The notes: a model not told the origin generated them from the sequence alone. Numbered from the stretch's first letter, positions 47,198 through 58,789 are shown. The stretch is 64,000 bases of DNA from Candolleomyces eurysporus (GCA_027579435.1 JANBPK010000752.1:113329-177328); one strand, 5' to 3'. Program-made: numbers and translations.

Positions 47198-50066
47198 TCA
47201 CTCATCACCGTCTTGCTCTGAGCCTCCTTCCTCACCCGACCCTCGGTCACTCTCAGCCAGATCGCTGACCGCTCTTTCTTCCCCCGAGTCATCTTCAACT
47301 TTGGCCATGTCAACGTCGCCGGCTGTTTCCCCCTTTCCAGACCCCTGAAGCCACTCTCCAAGGGCTACGGTCGCCCGGTGGGCATCGTCGGCCACAGCCT
47401 GGAAAGTCTGAGAGAACTCCGCGCCGAGTGAGACGAGTGCGTTGAGATTTTTTATGTGGTCCTCGAGCATGTGGTGAGGGACGCCAGGGCTGAGTTGTTC
47501 GAGTTGGTCGCGCCCAGCGATCATCTTCTCGATGCTCTCAGCAAGCATTTTGGAGCCGTCGGCCACTGTTTCATCAACCCCGGTGCGGATGGACGAATGG
47601 TACTGAACCTTTTGTTTGGCATCCTTGAGGAGGGAGCCACAAGCTGCCATCCCCAAGGCCATGGCGTCCATCTGGCTTTGGATGGCCCGAATTGCCGACC
47701 CTTGTTGTGCTTGGGTGAACTGCATTTCAGCCCATAGTTGTCGGTCCAGAACTTCGGGGGGGCGGCTATCCTCGGCCATATCGCTCTCACCGGGCTTTNC
47801 CTTGCTCTTCTCGCCGGCCTTGCCCATGCTCGTCTCNCCGGCCTTGCCCATGCTCGTCTCACCGGCCTTGCCCATGCGTGTCTCACCGATCTTGTCCTTG
47901 GACTTTTTGCCNCCCTTGCTATCTGTCTTGTCCATCACCTGAGAGAAATCAGTTGAGGAATGTGTGTGGAATCATAAGTCATACCGGCTTCCCATCCTTC
48001 TTGCACTGAACATGACGAAAGAAGTTGCACATCAAGCATGATGTGCCTTGGTCGATGACGAAACACCGGAAGGGGCAGTATTCCCTGCAGTAGTCGCAGG
48101 GCGAATCGTTCTTAACTAACCCTGTTGGCGGAACGAGTGTTGGGCCCAGAAGAACAACTGCTCTGGATGTATTCGCCCTTTCTTTCTTTGGCTCCAACTC
48201 TGGGTTGGTCTTGGTGATGCTCTGGAGCCACACATTGTATTGTTCCTTTTCTTCGGCCGTGAAACTCTTCCGAACCTTGATGTCTTGTAGGAACTTGACA
48301 GTCGCAGATGGGAGGAATCTGTTGAAGTTGCTGCGGCGCTTCAGCCCTTGAGAGGCACCGGGATTCTTGGTGGCTGGTTTCTCGGCGATGTTTTCACCGG
48401 GCTTTTTGATTGGTTTTCGCTGGGTGACTATTGGCACTTCACTTTCGGAGCCAGTGTCACTGAGCACTGCTACTGATTTGGGCTTCTTGGCCTTGTTCCC
48501 TTTCTGGGCGGACTTGCCCTTTCGCTTCGTTCCAACAGCTTCGTCTTCATATTCACCGGCAGAGGAATTCTCGGCAGGATCATAGGATGCCTCCCCGTGT
48601 TCGTGCTCCTCTCTCTCTGTGCGGGCTTTCTGCCTTGGAGCTGTTTCCTTTTCCTTTCCCTTTTCCTTTCCCTTTCCTCCACCGGCCTTTGATGCCTCTC
48701 CGGGTTTCCCACCGGGGATCTCGACAATCCAGGCTTTCTTTGCCTTGGTACTTTGCACGGGCTCATCCACATCCATGTCCTGTCACAAGTATCAGGTCCG
48801 TTATTTGCAGGACTCGAATGAAGCTTACCTCCGACGGTTTTGCAGGTTTTTGTGGGATCCCAGGTGGCTTCACTGCCGGGGTTGTTGACGGCCCCTGGAG
48901 GATATTAATTTACGTTCACAAGTTGCTTTCCTTGACTCACCTTGTCGCCACCTGCCGGGGTCTTGGAAGACCCTGCAGATGGTTGCCCCCCTGGAGCCTG
49001 GGTTCAATAGCCGGATATGAATTCAAAGTTCTTAAAAAGAAATCATTCACTCACCTTTGGTTTCACCAAGGTTTTCTTCGAGTCCCCAGGCGGTTTGGCC
49101 TGGGTGCTTTTCTGCACCCCAAATGGCTTCACTCCAAATGGCTTCACTCCAGGAGCCTGAGTCTGCTCTGAAATGAGAATGTGCCCCAACAGATCCTTAG
49201 CAGCTCTCACCTTTGTTACCTGCGCTGCCGGGGTTTTTGGAGCTGCCGAGGGCTTCGAGGGTTTAATGTGTTTTGTGGGCTGGCTTTGGTTGGAAACATG
49301 GAAATCTAGTCAAATGGGCTTCTTACCTGTGAGGTGGAGGCAGCCGGTGTTTTTGAGCTAGACGCTACCGGTTCTTTTGACGACCCTGCTTTTGGCTTTG
49401 ATTTCACAAGGATCAGCGCCTGAGGCCCTCGACTAAATATTAACATACCTGGATGGGCCGCTCTGCCGGGGTTTTGGGGCTGGGGGCAACGGGCTGCTCT
49501 ACCGAGGTTTTGGTCCTTGGATCAAGGGGATCCTGCTTCCATGTACCCGGCCATTCTATGTTGAAATAGCTGCCAATACTCACCTTATCTCGCCGGGGTG
49601 GGTTGTTCAAGTCAATCTTCGGCAGCTTTTGAGCAGGCCGTTCAGGCGCCTTGCCTTTGGAAACCGCCATCTTTACATCCGCGGCAAGCGGTAGCTGATT
49701 GCCAGAAAGATCCCCTGGAAATCAAAAATTCAGAATCACAGAAGTGTGCTTAGCGCTTACCTCCCATCCACGATGAAACTTGATTTCATGGCCATCCCGG
49801 ATGGCTTTCCGCACTTCCAAATATTCGCTGCAAAACTTCGAAATCACCGGACCCATGACCTTACGTTTTTCATCTTTTTTCGCCTCCCGCAATTGGCGAA
49901 TCACAGCCTCCTGTAGATCCCGAACGAGTCTAGTGCGGATTTGACAAAGTGGTAATTGACTTACCATCTGCTGCCCTTCTTCTCAGAAAAGCTGCTTGTC
50001 GGTTCGCCCACTGGAATCAGAGAGAGCGAGTTCCAAATTGCGGATGTTGCTGGTGAGGTCGGCCAT
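47198..50066 (-). pseudogene. Cys-cluster, low-complexity gene of the KDZ territory, with premature TGA
   Basis: The start MADLTSNIRNLELALSDSSG runs to KQLF, a TGA (49983-49985), then on in the same frame as EEGQQMVSQLPLCQIRTRLV and RKVMGPVISKFCSEYLEVRK. A series of short exons of Lys/Pro/Thr-rich sequence follows (PKTPAERPIQ, SKTPAASTSQ). The exon at 48776-47979 holds a disordered basic region and a Cys cluster PCDYCREYCPFRCF, CLMCNFFRHVQC, resembling single-cluster zinc modules. The last exon has 8-residue repeats GETSMGKA and a helical part (EMQFTQAQQGSAIRAIQSQM), ending in an acidic tail EEGGSEQDGDE. The only break near the N-terminus is that TGA, where CGA would give Arg. Function unknown. 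Confidence 0.5.
47809..47892. repeat. 24-base tandem repeat (about 3.5 copies) inside the gene
   Basis: CCGGCCTTGCCCATGCTCGT recurs with a 24-base period, encoding GETSMGKA on the minus strand. Ns at 47837 and 47912 fall in or beside it, suggesting that read placement was ambiguous. Confidence 0.85.
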
Positions 50067-50236
50067 TGTTCCTGGGGTTTGAGATGATGAAAGAGAGAGA
50101 CAAGGTGTAGTTTCCCATCGAAGCGCGATTTACAAATTTTAAGATTCAAGTTCAGCTGCCTGAATCACATGATTCTGGAAAAACTTTAAACCTGAGCATG
50201 GCTAGTGTTCAACCTCCTTAGTACTCGACCACCATC

Positions 50237-52929
50237 ATGAGCGACGCGTTTAACTCTCCACTCACAAGTCTCGCTGCAAGCCGTATGTTTTCTTTCCTTA
50301 TCAAGTTCATGAGAAGATCAATGACATTTACGACATTTCCGCTTACGAAATATCTCCAGCGACTTCGCTGCCGGTGGATATCACAAATCTCCGTATGTCC
50401 GATTTGCCGGGTTAAGGCCCTTGAAGCATAGCTAATCTTAAAATAGATACTTCCTACCTAACCCTCGGCCCGAACATCGGTCAGCAAAACCTGGCCATGA
50501 ACACCGAGTTTCCCACCGAGGTTGATGACGTTACACGGGATCAGCTACCAAACTGAGTGCTAACCGGCAATGTCACCCCCGAAGTTCATCCATCTCAACT
50601 TCGGCGGCGAGCAATCAGGCGCCTATTGGTTAACCATCAACACTGGCTAGAGACGAGAGACCCATCGACAAGGGATTGGGTACACGATCGGCCGATGTTT
50701 CGGGATATGCGTCCCACCACTTTCACCGGCAATGCCTCTGATATTGTGTGGTCTCCCTCCATGCCCCCAATGGAGCGCAAGTCTTTTTTTGCCCATCTCA
50801 TTGTTCTGCAAACTAATGTGAAACCAGTTCTGCGTGAGTATCCAGAGGGAACCACCAATGATGACTATGAAACCACCGAGGTTTCAACTAGAGGTTTGTG
50901 TTGTGATCTTGTTTGTATATAATTAACCAACCCTTGATCTTAGCAACTAACCATGAAAACATCGGCGGATCTACAGGTGCGTATCCTTTGTCAATGCTGA
51001 TGATCATTTTATGACCCACCCAGTAGGGTGTGATGAGCACGATTGCAAGAACGCCGGCCGCATGAGTCCTACACCGATCCCTGCTGAACGCATCCGAAGT
51101 GCAGAATCCTACCGAACTACCTCGGCACAAAACACCGCACCAAACACCGGCAGTGAAAACCAAGGGAGTCATACAAATCAAGGTGTGTACCTCCCCCCCC
51201 CCCCTTGGTTATTCAGGAACTAACCACCAGGACAGAAAACCCTGGCAGAAATGTTAGCACCCCTCCCACCAGAGGTTTGTAATGCCGCCATGTCGATCTA
51301 TCAGGCTTTCTTACAAAACATCCATGTAGCCGCCTCCAACCTTTCCATCAGGGGCCAGACTTGGCAGGTTGTCAACTCAGGTACCCACTCCCGTATGTAT
51401 ATTCAACATATGTTGTCCGTTCGATTATCAGTGACCTGAACATATTTACAGCAAATACCAGTGATCATACTGTCACTCCAAATGTATTGAAAACACCAAA
51501 ATTTCGTCATCTCTCAGAGCAGGGTCAGGATTTGTCAACCTCAGGTTTATCATCAGGTTCTGATATCCCCCCAGACAAGCCCGGTAGGAAAGATGCATCA
51601 CCCCAGGTCTCGGAAGCAGGTATGGCTGCAATTTTATTTTTGCAACATGACTTTGAACCTGCCCCAGAGTTGTCGGCATTGAGCTTGAAACTCGGTGATT
51701 TCTCACTTCACCAGCCCCAGCCAGGACCGTTGACCAAGCCAGGTGGCCTCAATCTATCCAGTTTTGCGACAAGTCCATCTGGGTCACCTTCGCAACTCGC
51801 TCTGGCTAGCCCTGGCCTCCCTCCCATTCCAAATACTTGCTCCACTCATCCAGCCTTGGCTGACACAGGTGCCACCAAGGTATGCGCCACCAAGCCGAGG
51901 TATCCCCCATCCTCTGTTTACATGGTCTTGGCCAAGGCTGTGTCTCCTGATTTCAAAGCGAAGTTGGCTGCCAGTACAAGTGGCAATAATTCCCTCCAAA
52001 ACTTTGATGGCTCCGATCGCACCGGTTCCCCGATGGCCGAGGATGATAGTGGGTCATACATTGGCAGCCGGGGTTCGCCTATGCCAGGCTCTCGTAGCCG
52101 ATCTCCCTCAAATGCAGGTTCCGAGTTGCAGGAATCAGACAAAGACTCTGACACCGGCTCGGATCGTCGATCTTCCTCGGTGGAAAGTGTCAACTTGCAG
52201 GAATCCTCGGACGAAGATTTCGAGGTCGGCTCGAATTGTCAATCTTCCTCGGCGGCAAGCATTGAGTTGCGGGAATCGGACGAAGACTTTGCCAGCTCAG
52301 ATAGTCGGCCTTCTTCGGCGGCAAGCGTCGAGTTGAAGGAATCGTCATTGAAGGACGAAGACTTCGACATCGGCTCGGATAGTCGGCCTGCCTCGGCAGC
52401 AAGCATCGAGTTTGAGGAATCGTCNTTGAANGACNANGACTTCGANNTCGGCTCGGATTGCAGACCTGCCTCGGCAGCAAGCATTGAGCTTGAGGAATTG
52501 TCCTTGAAAGACGAGAACTTTGATGTCGGCTCGGAAAGCAGACCTGCCTCGGTGGCAAGTGTCAAGGTCGAGGAATCCTTGAAGGACAAAGACTTTGATG
52601 TGGGTTCTTCCCCCCGGGCTTCCGAGGCCCGCTTCATGGATTCGTCTCTGGAGGATCATGAGTTTGACGTGGGCTCTTCCTCTGAAGAGGGAAACTACAA
52701 GAGCTTAACTTACAAGTGAGGTATGTTTCCTGGTGCCTGCTTTACATGCAACTCATCATTCATCAGCACTCCTTGGTGCCCAATAATTTGTGGACAATTG
52801 CAGCCTGCCCTGGAACATTATGAGAGACTCAGCAACCATCTTGCTACCTTTGTAAAGTTGACTTGGGTTATAGATACAGAGCTTGGTGCCGTCGAGCAGC
52901 AGATTTCAGAAAGTAGGGGTGAGCAGTAG
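50237..52929 (+). pseudogene. acidic Ser/Asp repeat protein gene with premature TGA
   Basis: ATG 50237 opens MSDAFNSPLTSLAAS. Exons then give HEKINDIYDIS, HTSYLTLGPNIGQQNLAMNT and TRDQLPN, followed by TGA (50554-50556) and, in the same frame, VLTGNVTPEVHPSQLRRRAI, WLETRDPSTRDWVHDRPMFR and FFAHLIVLQTNVKPVLREYP. Later exons carry EVCNAAMSIYQAFLQNIHVA, a Pro/Ser region, and a long acidic array of the type LKDEDFDIGSDSRPASAASI. A last exon (PALEHYERLSNHLATFVKLT) ends at 52927-52929. Introns are GT-AG and in phase, though the first (about 23 bases) is suspiciously short. It is divergent from the 47198-50066 gene. No family was recognised. Confidence 0.5.
52150..52620. repeat. 78-base tandem repeat encoding acidic Ser/Asp units
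   Basis: CGGCTCGGA recurs at 52371, 52449 and 52527, an exact 78-base (26-codon) period, preceded by shorter diverged units from about 52150. Six Ns (52425-52447) fall in the best-conserved unit, as expected where near-identical copies were collapsed in assembly. Confidence 0.8.
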
Positions 52930-53188
52930 TATAATTTTGAATGCATACCTTGGCAAGTGCAGAACACCAGTGACATGTAGAACCTTGGCAGAATAGGATA
53001 GATATATTTGGTTACCGAATGATGAATGGAACATGCCTTCGCAAGAGGATTGCAAAACATCGGTGATTATGAAAACATCGGTGGATCGTTCTCGATAAGC
53101 TAGACCAGCCATAGCAAATGTAGCGGAACCATGCCATTATCAATTGTGGATCACTGGTGTATTACTATTCCGATGGATGCATCAGCCT

Positions 53189-55966
53189 CTATACAAATAT
53201 TCCAGGGCGTAGGTACAAGTCGAATTCCGATTTGGCACGATCATGCAGAAATCTCCACAGTTCGCTCTGAGCAAACGCCAAATGCTGCTTGTCACTTGAG
53301 CTACCCAATGCAAGCTGCCTCCATTCCGTTGATTTATGCTTGTAGTAGTTAACTGTCCACCCCATCTCACTCTTGAGCAGCACACATTCTTCCTCCCATC
53401 GCTCCTTCCGGGATTTGGCACGGAGCCAGCTAATTCGGTATACTAATCATTGGTGAGACAGGAGCCACCGGGGTTTTAACAATCACTCACATTCTTCAAG
53501 GTGTTCACTTCCATCACTGCCACCTGCCACATCTAAACTCCAAAACCAAGCCAACTTTTCCTTGCTCTGACCCCAGGCATTGGGCTTGCTCACTGCTGTC
53601 ACAGTCTTTAGATCCTCCTTTGTGATGTCCTTGTATTGTGCAAGCACTTCGGAGCTTGCTCCAAGTATCCTGAGGGCAGCCAAGGCATTAGTATAGGCCT
53701 TCTGGTGGAATTTCAGTTCTCTGTCGGAACGCTTGATGTTGTCCCATCCTCTGGTTTGCCGGTTTTTACCTTTGTACAGCCTGATCTGGGCTCTGTAGAC
53801 ATAGGATTTGTAGCCAATTTCTGTTCGTATCGCTTGAAGCGCATCATTTGCCTCACCCATGCGAAGAACGATCTTGGTATCTTTGGCATCTTGGTATGCC
53901 CTGGGAATTGAGCTCGAATTCACCTGGGATGGTAGAGGAACATGGCACATTATCACTCCATCGGAATCGGATTTTTTGCCCTTGAACCAAGGACTTGGCC
54001 TGAACACAAGCTTGGTGAAATCCACGTCAGGAAACTGATATTCTGCCGTGTTCATGAGATTTTCAAATCGCTTGATCAGCTTTCTTTCATTTTTGCAATC
54101 TTGATCTCCTCAGCCGTGGTTGGGTTGGGGTTATGTGCAATTTCTTCTTGGATCCGCAATTGCTGTTGTTGAATTTCAATGCCTTCAACAATCCATGCTG
54201 TCAGGCCCATGTTGTTTCCGGTGTTTTGCTCTTGTTCCATTCTCTCAAGCTCAAGTTGCGCTTGANGGGGGGGCTGCCAATCAGATAAACAAAAAGCCCA
54301 GTGAGAAGCCTAGCACAACAACCGACCTCCTTCAAGCTTGGACAAGTAAATATCCATTGCTTTCACATTGTGAAGACGGTTTGCATGCGCCTGAGCCTCT
54401 TGAGATGCCCATTTGGTTCTTTGTTCATCAGATGTGGTAGAGTCGAGTTTTTCAAACTCTTCCTGGGCATCCTCCCTTTCTTCGAGTGCCTTATCATATG
54501 ACTTGGAGATATAACCCGCTGGATAAAAATTAGCAATTTGGCCGATTCAAAAACATCGGTGGCTCACGAAGATTGACCATAGTCTTCCAATTCATATTGT
54601 TCAAGAGTGCATCCAACATCTCTGTACGGTGAGCCAAAGTCATGTATCGCAGGGAAGGGGCAGCATGATTGAGCTCCGACCACTGGGCTTCTAAAATCTC
54701 GGCGGACTTGACCCCAGCACCCCTGATGAAACTCGTTGCGTGTCAAGGGTAGCATTTGTTTTTGTGACCAGGAACATGGAAGGTTCCAATTGCATAGTAG
54801 ATTTTGTCCTCTAGCCCATCTGGAAGAGAAAGGTATTCACTTGGTGCAACCCTCTCTTTATGATGAGGTTGATATTGACAGTTGACGTCATAACCCCAGA
54901 TGAGAAACTCGGCTTCCGTCAAGTTTCCATAACTCCATGCCTTGGATGTAGCATAGTCCATGTTCATTTGCCTATAATCGCATTAGTTTGTGGGATAAAA
55001 GCTTGGTGAAGCTATCTCCCACCTTTCTCCCTTTTGCATGTCGACCTGCGCGGTTGGTACGAAGGCTCCATGGCGCATGCATGCCACGGAGCAAATCCCG
55101 GTCACATCACATCCTTTGTGAATTCTGCTTCTATCCTTCAAGGCTCAATGCTTGTTACAAGTAATCAGCTACAAAGCCCGGTAGCCGGGGTTGTGAGTGG
55201 GCGTGCAGAGTGGTGTTGTTTTGACTCACATCCTTGCGCTCTTCAGCGGAAGCCAAATGCTCGGCGTATCTTGATTTCTCTGTCATGAAGCCTTCACCGG
55301 ACTTGAGCCAAATGTCGTTTTCCTCTGTAAGTGGCTCTTGGTGAACTTGCGAAAAGCAGCCATCTCCACGGTGAGAGCAATGATATTTCCATTTCTCTGG
55401 GTTGTTTTTCCAGTCTTCAGGTAGGTTAATTCCAGGTTGAGGACACCCAGCACAGAAGTAAGCAAGATCCCCCTCTCCAGGTTGCTTGCCATTGTGGGCA
55501 AATCCAAATTCGATGATCTCTTTTACATTCTGCCATTGGCGCTTGACCCAATGTAGCTCTGCATAGCGATTCTAGAAATGTAGAATAGGTGAGTGCATTA
55601 ACACAACGTCCCTCGGGGTGAACCACATACCGGCACAGAGTCAGGGAAGGCAGGGTTGGTCAAACGACGCAGCTTCTGGTAGTATTGGTATGAGGTTGTG
55701 TGGCATTCCAAGTAGGCCAGCATATTGTCGTCAAGAACTGAAAATGTAAATGCGGACTGGACGGATTGGAATGAAGCAGGGAACAATCCAAGGTCGAGGT
55801 AGTTGTCCAGCACTTTGTCCTCCCGGCCAGGACATTGACAAAGAGCCACTGGCAAATGGTGGATCTCATTTGTATGAACAATCGTGACTACAGTATCACC
55901 TTTGAGTTGCTTCCCCAGTGGTTCTGCATTGTATGTGAAGTTGCGTATCTGCGCCTGAGCAAACAC
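53189..55966 (-). pseudogene. KDZ transposase (Kyakuja-Dileera-Zisupton), decayed, N-terminus missing or unclear
   Basis: Reading leftwards: HTNEIHHLPVALCQCPGRED, LGLFPASFQSVQSAFTFSVL, YQYYQKLRRLTNPAFPDSVP, intron, NRYAELHWVKRQWQNVKEII, then the Cys element CAGCPQPGINLPEDW. CNKH-TGA-ALKDRSRIHKGCDVTGI, QVDMQKGER, LIWGYDVNCQYQPHHKERVA (core Asp of the RNase-H-like fold) and IGTFHVPGHKNKCYP-TGA-HATSFIRGAG follow, then ILEAQWSELNHAAPSLRYMT and LQAIRTEIGYKSYVYRAQIR. The end carries SEMGWTVNYYKHKSTEWRQL. This is the KDZ order, a eukaryotic DNA-transposon family. Two in-frame TGAs (55145-55147 and 54743-54745) interrupt it, both where family members usually have Arg. The CxC2-type N-terminal part is not visible; the frame begins without ATG at 55966, after an acceptor-like site. 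Non-autonomous today. Confidence 0.75.
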
Positions 55967-57275
55967 AGTGTCTCCAGTACCCTATGCATCTCATTTGTCC
56001 TGGGTCATACCAGTGTGAAACCTCTAGTTGCTCACCATTTTCTTTGACCCAGAATACCTGCTATTGTGATGTACCTCAAGTTACTTTGCTCAAAGGAACT
56101 GATGTTTGTAAATTTGCATTTGTGCTCCAAGGCTTTTGCAACTCTTGTAAAATGTCCTACTATGCAGATCATGATCGAATCAAGCAAAGTCCTACTTCTA
56201 AAGCCTATGATCATGCTATGTTAACTCTGCACCTTATCTCAAACTTGGGCAATCTCTCTGGGGTGACTGAGTTTTCACCAACTCTGTTACTAGTGCTACA
56301 TATAGCTTCCATGCTTCTGCATCTGCTATTACAGAGTTCTTTAATGACAGCTTTGGCCGCCAGGAGGGAATCAAAATCACAAGACGTCATGTTTGGCAGG
56401 CATATGTACATGAAACCATTCATATGGTGGCCCAAGATTCCAGGATCAACTTGATTGTACCAGAGAAAGTCAACATTGATGAAGTCACAGATATTGCCTC
56501 CGAAATTCTGGGTGCCAATGGATTTATTAAAGCTTCTGAGGGACATTCTTGTAAAGAGTGTACCCATGAACAGAGGTTTGGTCTGAATGATCAAGGCCAA
56601 GATCCAAACAACTATGATCCTGTTAAAATGGTTGTAGTTGATGGAATAGTGATGTCACCCACAGTAAGTTTTTTTTTTTNGCTTTGTATAAATTAATAAT
56701 AATGAAACCCCTTTTTTTTAGCATTGTGCTTATCCAGGATGTATCAGTGCTTTGGCAAATGCCAGAGGTGAAGTATTTTGTGGTATTCATGTTGCAGAAT
56801 ATGGAGACCGCTGCCGTGTGGTTGGCTGTGAAAACTCTTTTGTACAGGGGACTAAAGCTTGCCAAGCTCATCAAAGGGACTGGAAAAAGTATCTTGATGC
56901 TCATAGCCAGAGTAATCTTTCAGGTATTTGGCGCATGATCTCAAGGCCTAATGAAAACCTTGAATGGAACCATCATCGTAACCCACAAGCTGCTCCACCT
57001 CATGACACTTCTGACAATGATGATGCTGCAGTGCAAAGAAAGCACTACTTTGGTCCTGCCAAGTTTTACTGCACTGAATCTGTCTGCTACCCTTGTGGAG
57101 TTGTTGTGGGATGGGACTTGTTTGACAGGTCTGAGTCACCAACAAATATTCTGCGCTTCTTGGAGAAAATGTTTCCTACACAAGCATCTCACCCTAGTTA
57201 TATTTGTATTGACAAAGGCTGCATGGTCTTCAGAACTGCTGTGGCTAATGGCACTGCATTTTCTACTTGGAAAGA

Positions 57276-57280
57276 CTCCA
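57276..57280. repeat. target-site duplication, left copy (CTCCA)
   Basis: Five bases identical to 58341-58345, directly flanking the LTR ends. Confidence 0.9.
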
Positions 57281-58340
57281 TGTTATGGTGTAGTCTCTGA
57301 GGGGGTACTCGGAGGAACTAAAACGACTGTGTCTGGGATCTGCCATGCAAAAGTAGATCTTGGGTCGATAGTAGGCCTCACGTAGGTAAGTTGTAGGATA
57401 ATAAGTGAGATGGAAAGACAGAAGGCAAAAAGCGGTCCCTTCCGAGGAAACATGACGGACGAGAAGGGGGTAAGAGTTGAGGCCTTCAGGCTTGGGGGGA
57501 GTGTCGAGGAGAGAGGGAAACTCGGGGGCACTTGGGTCATCGTCGGGGGGNTTGCGGAGCGGGAGGCCGATTGAGAAGGTTCTGAATGTCCACAGTTAGA
57601 GGCGGAAGGGTGGACGTTCGATTGTGATAGTGAAGTTGTCTGGATAACTATTGACGGTAATGCAGTAGAGTTGATTAACCGGAGTGCAGCCCGGATAATG
57701 TTCGACGTTCACCAGGCGGATAACAAGTGCTCCTTCTTCCCAGCTGAAAGAACCCCCAGTTCAAGTATAGAGAGGGCGGCCCTGAGTTCTGGGGAAATTG
57801 AGGACAGTAGGCGCTGCTGGTTGTATTGTGCAAGGACGGAGTCGATAGGGATGCAGAGGGTAGCTGTCCCAACCTTGATGAGAGCGGCGGGTTCAAGGTC
57901 GAGGAACATGTGAATCCAGATTGTAAGGGTCTCGTCGTTGATCTTGCTAGCAGAGCTGGCTCTGATCATACAACGGGGGTACTCTTGATGGGAGCGTACT
58001 CTACCAAACTGGTAGAGCAAAGTGGTTCAAGTGTAGTTCAAGTGGTTACAAGTAGACAAGGTTTGATTCTTGAGAACAAGCTAGGGAACTACAACGGAAG
58101 TACTAGCCTATTTATACTACTTGTGTCGGAGAAGTCCGTGCTTCTGTAAAACTTCTGGGTCCCGAGTCAGGACCAAGACAGTGGTAGCTAAGTATGCTAC
58201 CGGTCGAATGGTAAGTAAGTATGTAGAAGTTTTTATGGAAGGCTTAGTAACCATCGATCCCAAAGATAGTAACTAGTCCTAATATAGTAGGTTCAAAGAA
58301 AAAAAAGGGTATCCTATAGTACATGGGTTACTTTGTAACA
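57281..58340 (+). mobile_element. solo LTR of a retrotransposon, 1060 bases
   Basis: It begins TGTTATGG and ends TTTGTAACA, giving the short inverted ends TGTTA/TAACA expected of an LTR. It is flanked by a perfect 5-base target duplication CTCCA (57276-57280 and 58341-58345). Removing it with one CTCCA restores the host reading frame through ..WKDS-RFIVDTYHY... There is no coding sequence of gag or pol, so it is a solo LTR left by recombination. A TATA-like CTATTTATACTA near 58105-58118 is a plausible LTR promoter. An N lies at 57551 after six G. Superfamily (Gypsy or Copia) cannot be told from the LTR alone; strand follows the TATA. Confidence 0.9.
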
Positions 58341-58345
58341 CTCCA
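58341..58345. repeat. target-site duplication, right copy (CTCCA)
   Basis: Identical to 57276-57280. Host coding sequence resumes immediately after it. Confidence 0.9.
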
Positions 58346-58789
58346 GGTTTATAGTGGACACTTACCACTACACCAACCACAAGCGCAGTGATCTTCTTTG
58401 TCAAACCTGGTGCAACCCAACTCCAATGGATGGCAGCAATCCCAATCTTGTTATTCAAGAAGAAGATGCAAATGGTGTATTACAATGGAAATGTGCATTC
58501 AATACTCAGGCATCTGAACAGCTTAATGCTTGGATTTCAAGCTTTCAGTCTATACTCAAATGAATGGTTATTAGCAACTTTAAGTGGTATTTGCACAGTC
58601 TTCTTTATATTCATACCAAGCGAGTTCTTCAAAAACAAGCAGACCATGCCAGTGCAACTATTCAAGAAATAGATGGGGATTACAATGAAGAAGAAGGGGA
58701 TATTGAGAGGGAGGAGGAGAATGAAGCGGTTGCAATAGTAGCAGTAGCACTGATTGACTAGTGCAGTTTGGTAGTAACATTTCAGTAGA

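Larger units (their letters stand above)
55984..58761 (+). pseudogene. CxC5/CxC6-type protein associated with KDZ transposons, broken by LTR insertion, frameshift and stops
   Basis: The N-terminal Cys cluster CETSSCSPFSL ... GFCNSCKMSYYADHDRIKQS is CxC5-like. After a phase change near 56205-56215 come YVNSAPYLKLGQSLWGD, TGA (56268-56270), VFTNSVTSATYSFHASASAI, SCKECTHEQRF and VVVDGIVMSPT. An intron (T-run with N at 56680) follows, then CAYPGCISALANARGEVFCG and CRVVGCENSFVQGTKACQAH (CxC6-like). KFYCTESVCYPCGVVVGWDL and YICIDKGCMVFRTAVANGTA precede WKDS, where a 1060-base solo LTR sits. Beyond it come VDTYHYTNHKRSDLLCQTWC, FNTQASEQLNAWISSFQSIL, a second TGA (58561-58563) and MVISNFKWYLHSLLYIHTKR. 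Four independent lesions make it a pseudogene. The family is a companion of KDZ transposases; its activity is unknown. It is head to head with the KDZ transposase. Confidence 0.75.

Noticed and set aside
57709..58020. Minus-strand 103-residue open frame inside the LTR
   Set aside because: It lies wholly within a solo LTR, has no domain, and LTRs often carry chance frames.
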